Shown piece after piece: positions 18,801-23,089 of a stretch of DNA of 27,085 bases (within the stretch, counting starts at the first letter, position 1; every line of letters begins with the position of its first letter). A program made the position numbers and the translations under genes. This DNA is from JALORV01 sp044225415 (GTDB lineage Bacteria > Pseudomonadota > Gammaproteobacteria > Burkholderiales > Burkholderiaceae_F), in the NCBI GenBank assembly GCA_044225415.1, contig JBGAIO010000024.1, forward strand, positions 1 through 27,085. Direction: 5' to 3'. The notes beneath the pieces were generated by a model. The model did not search any database, was not told the DNA's origin, and was given only the letters and a program-made list of their open reading frames with translations.

Positions 18801-19066
18801 TGGCCGAACTGCACGCCGCCGTCGCGTCCGGTGCGGTGGAGCGCGTGCGGCCGAAGATCATGACCGTCGTGACCACGGTGGCGGCGCTGCTGCCGATCAT
18901 GTGGAGCGTGGGCGCGGGCAGCGAGGTGATGCGCCGCATCGCCGCGCCGATGGTGGGCGGCCTGCTGTCGTCGACGGTGCTGACGCTGATCGTGATCCCG
19001 GCGATCTACATGCTCGTCAAGGCGCGCGAAGTCCGGCGCGCCGGCCCGGTACCATCCGCCCCATGA
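15893..19066 (+). CDS. cusA: CusA-type RND heavy-metal efflux pump, copper/silver
   Basis: The 1057-residue inner-membrane proton antiporter (E. coli CusA 1047) starts IEKIIDWSARNPFLI, the usual HME-RND opening. Two large periplasmic loops alternate with twelve membrane helices. The three metal-site methionines are present: M566 (FYMPTSLPG), M616 (PLEMFE) and M665 (IDMLSTGI), each exactly seven residues before E. coli M573, M623 and M672. Charged relay residues are also seen: D402 (GEMIDAAVVM), E941 (AAETGVVM) and K988 (RPKIMTVV). This supports monovalent Cu/Ag rather than divalent Zn/Co/Cd transport. It takes metal from the periplasm or cytoplasm and passes it to CusB/CusC. ATG 15893 lies 9 bp past the cusB stop; the 3' end overlaps dsbB by 4 bp. 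Confidence 0.96.
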   Translation: MIEKIIDWSARNPFLIALATIALTFAGIVAVLRTPLDALPDLSDVQVIVYTEFPGQAPQVVEDQVTYPLTTAMLSVPHSKVVRGYSFFGASFVYIIFEDGTDIYWARSRVLEYLNAAAERLPVGVAPQLGPDATGVGWVYQYVVQAKNRTLAELRTLQDWYLRYQLTKAHGVAEVASIGGFVQQYQVVVDPARLRAYGIPLEAVATAIRNSNRDVGGRVVEMAETEYMVRGHGYLRGAEDIENLVLRAEGGTPVRVRDVARVELGPDERRGIAELNGEGEVVSGIVVARFGENALKVIDSVKERIEELKPGLPEGVEIVPVYDRSDLIHRAIDTLTDTLVEESLIVAVVALIFLMHVRSSIVVIAALPLGVLFSFICMRFLGINSNIMSLGGIAIAIGEMIDAAVVMVENAHKRLERHAAGALDEPSRRAILIDACKEVGPPLFYSLLIIAVSFLPVFTLEAQEGRLFAPLAYTKTFAMLGGALLSVTLLPVLMLWLIRGNIVSETRNPLNRWLIAGYRPVIDAVLKLRWPTIIAAVLVSIATIWPARQLGSEFMPTLNEGTIFYMPTSLPGMSVTKAAELVQLQDRIIKSFPEVESVIGKAGRAGSATDPAPLEMFETVINLKPESQWRAGMTTDKLIAEMDKALQFPGIANSWTMPIRARIDMLSTGIRTPVGIKVFGSNLTEMERVAREIETVVRTVPGASSVYAERLTGGFYLDIEPDRDALARLGLNVGDVQDVVAMALGGEVLTRTVEGRARYGVIVRYPRDARADPQAIARDVLVPIAASGEGMSKAARMVPLGQVAKITISQGPPVIRTENSLLSAYIYVDVRERDIGGFVREAQDAVRKSVDFPPGMYIAWSGQFEYLERAVDKLKLVIPLTLGIIFVLLYFSMKGVADTLIVMLSVPFSLVGGIWAIWALGYNMSVAVAVGFIALAGVAAETGVVMIVYLNHAWEEARRKAAAEGRRPTMAELHAAVASGAVERVRPKIMTVVTTVAALLPIMWSVGAGSEVMRRIAAPMVGGLLSSTVLTLIVIPAIYMLVKAREVRRAGPVPSAP

Positions 19067-19599
19067 ATGCAACCGGAAACTCCGCGCGCGGCAGCGTGAA
19101 CGTCTCTGCGCGCCTGCTGTTCGCCGCCGTCGCGCTGGCGGCGCTGGGGCTGATCGGCGCGGCGCTGTTCATGCAGCACGTGGTCGGACTGAACCCCTGC
19201 CCGCTGTGCATCTTCCAGCGCATCGCGTATCTGCTGCTGGCGATCTTCGCAGCGCTGGCGGCGTGGCGCGAGCCGCGTCGCAGTGCGGTGTACTTCGGCG
19301 CCGCGGCCGTGGTCTTCGCACTGATCGGCGCGGGCATCGCGCTGTGGCACGTACGCCTGCTGACCGCGACCGAGGCGCTGTCCTGCGGCCCGGGCCTGCA
19401 CGCGATGCTGGAGAACTTCCCGCTGACGCAGGTCCTGCCGCGGGTGTTCGCCGGCAGCGGCGACTGCACCGACGCCAGCGCCGTGCTGTTCGGCGTGTCA
19501 TTGCCCGCGTGGTCGCTGATCGGCTACAGCGTGCTGCTGCTCGCCCTGTTCGCCGCGCTCGCGCGCACACGCTCTTCGCGAGGGCACGGCGGCCACTGA
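19063..19599 (+). CDS. dsbB: Disulfide bond formation protein B (DsbB), quinone reductase of DsbA
   Basis: 178 residues with four membrane helices. The first redox pair is C46-C49 (NPCPLC) followed by the conserved R53 (FQRIAY). The second pair is C108 (LSCGPG) and C135 (SGDCTD), the counterparts of E. coli C41/C44 and C104/C130. DsbB reoxidises periplasmic DsbA and passes electrons to quinone in the inner membrane. The ATG at 19063 overlaps the cusA stop (ATGA), so it is translated as the last gene of the copper operon. I infer, from context only, that this links disulfide formation to copper stress. REP-like palindromes follow its stop by about 15 bp. Confidence 0.95.
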   Translation: MNATGNSARGSVNVSARLLFAAVALAALGLIGAALFMQHVVGLNPCPLCIFQRIAYLLLAIFAALAAWREPRRSAVYFGAAAVVFALIGAGIALWHVRLLTATEALSCGPGLHAMLENFPLTQVLPRVFAGSGDCTDASAVLFGVSLPAWSLIGYSVLLLALFAALARTRSSRGHGGH

Positions 19600-19613
19600 G
19601 CCCTCCGCCGCCG

Positions 19614-19680
19614 TCGCCCCGGCGCTGGCCGGGGCCCAATTTGCTGTTTGTCTTGTCATCCCCGCGAAAGCGGGGATCCA
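19614..19680. repeat. Two tandem REP-like palindromes downstream of dsbB
   Basis: The first has stem CCCCGGC (19617-19623), loop GCTG, stem GCCGGGG (19628-19634). The second has an 8-bp stem, ATCCCCGC (19658-19665), loop GAAA, GCGGGGAT (19670-19677). Both are preceded by GTC and followed by CCCA or TCCA, in the same orientation, 34 nt apart. The second is followed by CATTTTGACTTT, so it could also end dsbB transcription. These are the dispersed palindromes common in proteobacterial intergenic DNA. Confidence 0.75.
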
Positions 19681-19683
19681 CAT

Positions 19684-20005
19684 TTTGACTTTGCAATCGT
19701 CGCCGCATCGCAGCCGCGGCGTGTGGCGGGCCGGCGCTCGGCAAGGGCAAGCGGCCCGGCGGGCTCGCTGCAGTACTCGGCTCGGCGGCCGCGGCTGCAG
19801 ACTCGGCGCGGGTGAAGGTCAACGCCAACGGACGCACCTCGGCCGCTTGGTCCGCAGCTTCGCGGAAAACCCGCCGATCCTCCGTGCTTCGCTCGCTTGC
19901 CCCAATTGCCTCGCACCGACCCGCCACACACCGCGGTCGAGTAGTGCAGTACATGAAGGGAAGAGCAAAGAGACGACAGAGGGGCCAGGCTCGATCTGCT
20001 TTGCG
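19684..20005. other. About 320 bp without a credible gene between dsbB and the traU-like gene
   Basis: Open frames cross this stretch, but none has a ribosome site, a recognisable domain or normal codon bias. The composition differs from the coding flanks; the last 60 bases are purine-rich (GAAGGGAAGAGCAAAGAGAC). It adjoins the REP-like pair and lies between convergent genes, so it may be decayed or dispersed repeat DNA. Confidence 0.45.
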
Positions 20006-21091
20006 CTATAGAAAGCAGCCGCCCGCGCCGGCCTTCGGCACGCAGCACGTCACCGGCCGCCAGTACACCCAGCCATAGACGCCATTGGGCGATAGCTGCG
20101 CGGGCCTTGCCGCGGCGAGCTGCGGCAACGGTTCGCCGGGCGAGAAGCACTGCGACGTCGCGGGATACACCTGCTGCATGCGGCCGTCGAGTCCGAGCGG
20201 GAACGGCAGCGCACCGAAGGTCGCGCGCGCCAGCGACATGGCGCGGTACGCCGTCTTGGCCGACGCGGCGACGGGGTTCAGGCCGCGCTCGCGCATCTGG
20301 CGCGGGAACAGCGCGCCCCACGTTCCGATGCAGGCATCCGCGCCGATCAGCGAGCCGAGCGGACGACCGAGGTTCAGGAAATCGGCGAATGACTCGGCCG
20401 TGCAGGTCACGGCGTTCGCCAGCATCAGCTTCGCGATGGTCTCGTCGCCGCAGCCCGTGCGCCAGTTCGGCACGTCGTACTCGCTGACGTAAGCGGGGCG
20501 CGGCGTGCACAGTGCTTCCGACAGCGCGCCATCGAAGGCGCCGGCCATGGCGCGCGTCATCTCGCCGGCCACCGTGGACAGCACGTCGCCGCAGGTGGCG
20601 CGTGTCAGCAGCGACGCAGTCTCTGCGGGGCCGCGCGCATCGATGAAGCGCGCGTCGGTCGGCGTGCACACCATGTTCAGCGGACCGAGGCCCGCCGACA
20701 GGACCAACCGGTCGGGCAGTGTGTAGACGTGCGCTTCCGCCGTGTGGTCGGTGAGCGATCGCGACTGCGTGATGGCGGGGCCGTAGGCCGCGGCGCGCAC
20801 GTTGGCGAGCAGCGGCAGCAGCGCCGGAGATTGCACCGTCGACTCGCCGGGTGTGCGCGTCGTCTCCACGTAAGCCACCGGCACGTACATGAAGACGCGC
20901 AGGCGGATGCGTGGCCAGGTGGGACAGATGCCCGCGAGTTTCCATTGTGCGCAGCTGCGGTCGAAGCGGCCGGCAAGCTGCATCGGTGTCATTCGAGTGA
21001 CCGCGGTCTGCTCCGGCATCGGTCGCTGTGCGTGCGCGGCGAGTGCGATACAGAGCAGTGCCGCGGGCAGAAGTGGAAGGCGTGGAGTCAT
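20006..21091 (-). CDS. Orphan TraU-like / integrating-conjugative-element-type exported protein
   Basis: 361 residues from the ATG complementary to 21089-21091; upstream in-frame codons to 21199 give no better signal. A clear signal peptide (LPLLPAALLCIALAAHAQ) opens the protein. At least eleven cysteines follow, in motifs such as SCAQWKLAGICP, TGCGDE, ACIGTWGALFPR and a C-terminal GWVYWRPVTCC. The pattern (Cys-rich start, GxWGxLxPR, then WRPxxCC near the end) matches my knowledge of the TraU family and its ICE variants (TIGR03756 type), which are periplasmic, disulfide-rich proteins of mating-pair formation. No other tra, relaxase or integrase gene is present. It is convergent with dsbB, whose product would help form its disulfides. 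Assignment rests on motif recall, not on a search. No strong Shine-Dalgarno sequence is seen. Confidence 0.62.
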   Translation of the reverse strand: MTPRLPLLPAALLCIALAAHAQRPMPEQTAVTRMTPMQLAGRFDRSCAQWKLAGICPTWPRIRLRVFMYVPVAYVETTRTPGESTVQSPALLPLLANVRAAAYGPAITQSRSLTDHTAEAHVYTLPDRLVLSAGLGPLNMVCTPTDARFIDARGPAETASLLTRATCGDVLSTVAGEMTRAMAGAFDGALSEALCTPRPAYVSEYDVPNWRTGCGDETIAKLMLANAVTCTAESFADFLNLGRPLGSLIGADACIGTWGALFPRQMRERGLNPVAASAKTAYRAMSLARATFGALPFPLGLDGRMQQVYPATSQCFSPGEPLPQLAAARPAQLSPNGVYGWVYWRPVTCCVPKAGAGGCFL

Positions 21092-21127
21092 CGGCAGGCT
21101 CGTGCGCGAAGAACGGTTGCAGCGTAG

Positions 21128-21178
21128 GAAGGCCGCGTCGGCCTTCAAGCCCTGCGCAGGCGCATCGAGGGCTTGAAG
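21128..21178. promoter_or_regulatory. Two overlapping, mutually exclusive hairpins in the divergent intergenic region
   Basis: Hairpin 1: GAAGGCC (21128-21134), 5-nt loop, GGCCTTC (21140-21146). Hairpin 2: an 11-bp perfect inverted repeat, CTTCAAGCCCT (21143-21153) and AGGGCTTGAAG (21168-21178), with a further TGCG/CGCA pairing in its loop. They share CTTC at 21143-21146, so only one can form at a time, the layout of an attenuator. They lie between the minus-strand traU-like gene and the plus-strand 84-aa gene. No T-run follows; a protein-binding palindrome is an alternative. Confidence 0.4.
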
Positions 21179-21192
21179 CGTCAGCACATGCG

Positions 21193-21198
21193 TTGACA
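21193..21198 (+). promoter_or_regulatory. Possible -35 element (TTGACA)
   Basis: This is a perfect sigma-70 -35 hexamer, 142 bp before the ATG at 21340. At the expected 16-18 bp spacing only weak -10 matches are found (CCGAAC region), so the promoter is unproven. If used, its transcript would include the leader hairpin at 21269-21312. Confidence 0.25.
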
Positions 21199-21268
21199 CA
21201 CTGCGCAGGCATTCACCGAACGCCCTGCGCGTTCACGAGGCACTGCCTCGCATGCATCGCTGTTGCAG

Positions 21269-21312
21269 TCCCTTTCATCAACCCACCGGGGTCGTTCACC
21301 CCGGGGGTGGCG
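21269..21312 (+). promoter_or_regulatory. Leader element, copy A, upstream of the 84-aa gene
   Basis: Starts TCCCTTTCATC, then a hairpin CCGGGG (21286-21291), loop TCGTTCA, CCCCGG (21299-21304), closed by an outer pairing CCA/TGG (21283-21285 with 21308-21310) with a 3-nt bulge on the 3' side. It ends about 28 nt before ATG 21340. The same layout occurs before the hydrolase gene at 21639-21682. Confidence 0.5.
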
Positions 21313-21339
21313 CTCCCCGTATCTCCGAGGAGCTCCTCC

Positions 21340-21594
21340 ATGCAATCCGCGTTGCTGCGTGCCATCGGCACGCCTGATCCGTCCGCTCAGCGTGTCGTAC
21401 CGCTGTCGCGCGCGCGCCTGCTCACCGGGCCGCGTTCGCTGCACTTCGGCATGCAGGTCGTCGGTCCCGGCGACAGGAACCTGCTGGTCCTGCAGCTGCA
21501 CGACGTCGGCGGCTTCCAGTCGGTCACCGCGCGCAATCTCGACAACGACGAGATCGAGTGCGACGTGCCGGTCGCCAGTCTCAGGCCGATGTAG
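21340..21594 (+). CDS. 84-aa protein of unknown function
   Basis: ATG 21340 follows an excellent Shine-Dalgarno GAGGAG (21327-21332) with 7-nt spacing, which makes this short frame convincing. Codon use is like that of its neighbours. The protein is soluble-looking, has no signal peptide or membrane segment, and has one cysteine (C74); the middle (FGMQVVGPGDRNLLVLQLHD) suggests a small beta-rich fold. I recognise no family. GAGGAG is immediately followed by CTCCTC, so the ribosome site lies in a perfect 12-bp palindrome and may be occluded. It precedes the hydrolase gene by 122 bp, and both genes have related leader elements, which suggests common regulation. Confidence 0.65.
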   Translation: MQSALLRAIGTPDPSAQRVVPLSRARLLTGPRSLHFGMQVVGPGDRNLLVLQLHDVGGFQSVTARNLDNDEIECDVPVASLRPM

Positions 21595-21638
21595 GCCGAT
21601 TTGATCCAGCGCGCCGTCCGCCCGTCACGCGGTCGGCG

Positions 21639-21682
21639 TCCCTCTCATCCCGTCCGGGACGTTCGCTCCCGGCAGGGACGCG
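21639..21682 (+). promoter_or_regulatory. Leader element, copy B, upstream of the hydrolase gene
   Basis: Starts TCCCTCTCATC (10 of 11 bases as in copy A), then a hairpin CCGGGA (21654-21659), loop CGTTCGC, TCCCGG (21667-21672), with outer pairing CGT/ACG around it and a bulge on the 3' side. Loop core CGTTC is shared with copy A, while stem bases differ yet still pair. It begins 78 nt before ATG 21717 (71 nt in copy A). Confidence 0.5.
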
Positions 21683-21688
21683 GCGCGC

Positions 21689-21706
21689 CCGGACGCATTC
21701 GTCCGG
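21689..21706 (+). promoter_or_regulatory. Hairpin overlapping the hydrolase ribosome-binding site
   Basis: CCGGACG (21689-21695), loop CATT, CGTCCGG (21700-21706) is a perfect 7-bp stem. Its last two bases are the first two of the GGAG Shine-Dalgarno at 21705-21708, eight nt before ATG 21717. The stem would hinder ribosome access. Confidence 0.5.
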
Positions 21707-21716
21707 AGCAAACGCC

Positions 21717-22838
21717 ATGAATGTCCCCTCAACGCCGGTCCCGCACGCGGAACGTCCGCTGCCGCCGGTCATCATCAGTCTGCACGGCATCCGCACGGCG
21801 GGTGCCTGGCAGAAGCAGCTCGCCACGCCCATCGCCGCGGCCGGCGCGATTCCGGTCGCGCTCGACTACGGCTACTTCAGCGCTCTGCAATTGCTGACGC
21901 GCAGCGCCCGCGAGGCACGCGTGCGCTGGCTGGGCGATGAAGTGGAGCGCGTGCGCTCGCGCTTTCCCGATCGTCCGCTCGCGATGGTCGCGCACAGCTT
22001 CGGCTCGTACCTGACGGCAGCGCTGCTCGAGGCCCACCCCGCGGTGAGTTTCTCGACGGTGCTGCTGGCCGGGAGCATCGTGCGCAGCGACTATCCGTGG
22101 CCCGCGTTGCTGGAGTCCTACCGCGTCGGCTTCATCGCCAACTCGGTGGGCTGTCTCGATCCGTGGCCGCGCATCGCACGCTGGTGCGTCGCCGATGCGG
22201 GCGATTCGGGCCGCAGCGGCTTCGAATCCTCGCATCCGGCGCTGTACCAGCAGTACGCGGCACGGCATCGGCACGGCGACCACTTCAACCCCGGCGACGT
22301 CAGCGCGTTCTGGCTGCCGATGCTGGCGCGACCGCAGCGTCTGCTGCTCGATGTGCTGCTGTCGCTGCGCGATGAACTCAAGCAGCGGCTGGCCGCGCTG
22401 CCGCTCTGGCGCGAGTGCGCAGTCCGCACCCGCCTGCTGGTGCCTCATCCTGCGCGCGCCGACAGTCTGTGGACGGCGCCGGGTCTGGCCGTCGACGACG
22501 CCGCGATGCGGTGGACGACGCAGGAGCTGTACGGCCTGCTGCCGATCGAGCTGGCACGGCACACCGACGCGCACCTGCCGCCGCCACTGGTTGCGATGGC
22601 AGGCGCGCAGCCGGCGTTCTGGTTGAGGAACGCCCGCTCGCACGGCGATCCGCGGCGGGTGGCTGCGCTGGCAGCCCCGCTGGTGCTGCCAGCGCCGTCC
22701 ACGCGCGTACGGGGAGTGCTGAGTGCCGAACTGCTGCACGCCGACGCTCCGCGCGTCGATAGCGCGCTCGACCTGCTGGTGCGCGGCGCGATCGACCTTG
22801 CGATGCGTGCGGCCGGTCGGCTGGCCGCTTTGCTGTAA
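21717..22838 (+). CDS. Alpha/beta hydrolase (lipase/esterase-like), cytoplasmic
   Basis: This 373-residue protein has no signal peptide. The N-terminal half is an alpha/beta hydrolase: oxyanion strand ISLHGIRTAGAWQ (H23-G24), nucleophile elbow VAHSFGSYL with S94, and a likely catalytic His at H189 in HGDHFNPGD followed by AFWLPML, the usual position near the domain end. The acid residue is probably one of D149, D160 or D163. Residues after about 210 form a second region I do not recognise (helical, with LYGLLPIELARHTDAHLPPP). The HGIRTxGxW opening is typical of a soluble group with unknown substrates. The start is ATG 21717 with GGAG eight nt upstream, in a hairpin; a related leader precedes the 84-aa gene. 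A strong hairpin ends the unit at 22922. Confidence 0.75.
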   Translation: MNVPSTPVPHAERPLPPVIISLHGIRTAGAWQKQLATPIAAAGAIPVALDYGYFSALQLLTRSAREARVRWLGDEVERVRSRFPDRPLAMVAHSFGSYLTAALLEAHPAVSFSTVLLAGSIVRSDYPWPALLESYRVGFIANSVGCLDPWPRIARWCVADAGDSGRSGFESSHPALYQQYAARHRHGDHFNPGDVSAFWLPMLARPQRLLLDVLLSLRDELKQRLAALPLWRECAVRTRLLVPHPARADSLWTAPGLAVDDAAMRWTTQELYGLLPIELARHTDAHLPPPLVAMAGAQPAFWLRNARSHGDPRRVAALAAPLVLPAPSTRVRGVLSAELLHADAPRVDSALDLLVRGAIDLAMRAAGRLAALL

Positions 22839-22921
22839 CGGCCACGGGTGCGCAGTCACCCGCGGTCGAAGGCTGACCGCGGCGTCGCGACGCGCCGGTG
22901 GCCCGATGATGTCGTTCGGAA

Positions 22922-22951
22922 GGCCCGGCACACGCCGGGCCCTCCGCCTTT
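22922..22951 (+). terminator. Terminator-like hairpin after the hydrolase gene
   Basis: A perfect 8-bp stem, GGCCCGGC (22922-22929), loop ACAC, GCCGGGCC (22934-22941), followed by CTCCGCCTTT. It lies 83 bp past the stop at 22838. The T-run is short, so termination strength is uncertain. Confidence 0.6.
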
Positions 22952-22979
22952 GATAAGGGCTAACCCGAGTTCATTTGGA

Positions 22980-23016
22980 AACGTGAATATTCGACAGGTT
23001 CACGCCTTCAACGTGA
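22980..23016. promoter_or_regulatory. Repeats upstream of the winged-helix regulator, candidate operator
   Basis: AACGTGA occurs at 22980-22986 and again at 23010-23016, exactly 30 bp apart, and TTCACG (22999-23004) between them makes an inverted pair with CGTGAA (22982-22987), 11 bp spacer. Helically phased direct repeats upstream of a gene whose product has an OmpR-type DNA-binding domain suggest autoregulation. Confidence 0.35.
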
Positions 23017-23089
23017 CCTATGCTTGGCCGAAGAACGAGTATTGCCACGAAGGCAGTCCGTCTTCAGACGATGTCCAAGTGGGGGCTTG

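Noticed and set aside
14120..19072. Very long minus-strand open frame opposite the cus genes
   Set aside because: It is His/Arg/Asp-rich and has no domain, and the plus strand has clear CusB, CusA and DsbB. Long antisense frames are expected in GC-rich coding DNA.
20006..21199. Longer start (21199) for the TraU-like gene
   Set aside because: The extra 36 residues precede a normal signal peptide and run through the hairpin region; the ATG at 21091 places the signal peptide at the N-terminus.
21028..21339. Extension of the 84-aa frame upstream to 21028
   Set aside because: It runs through the hairpin-rich region and into the start of the minus-strand gene without a ribosome site; the start at 21340 has a near-ideal one.
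23024..23089. TTG start for the winged-helix regulator
   Set aside because: It would add 22 Arg-rich residues before the DNA-binding domain with no ribosome site; GTG 23090 fits better.
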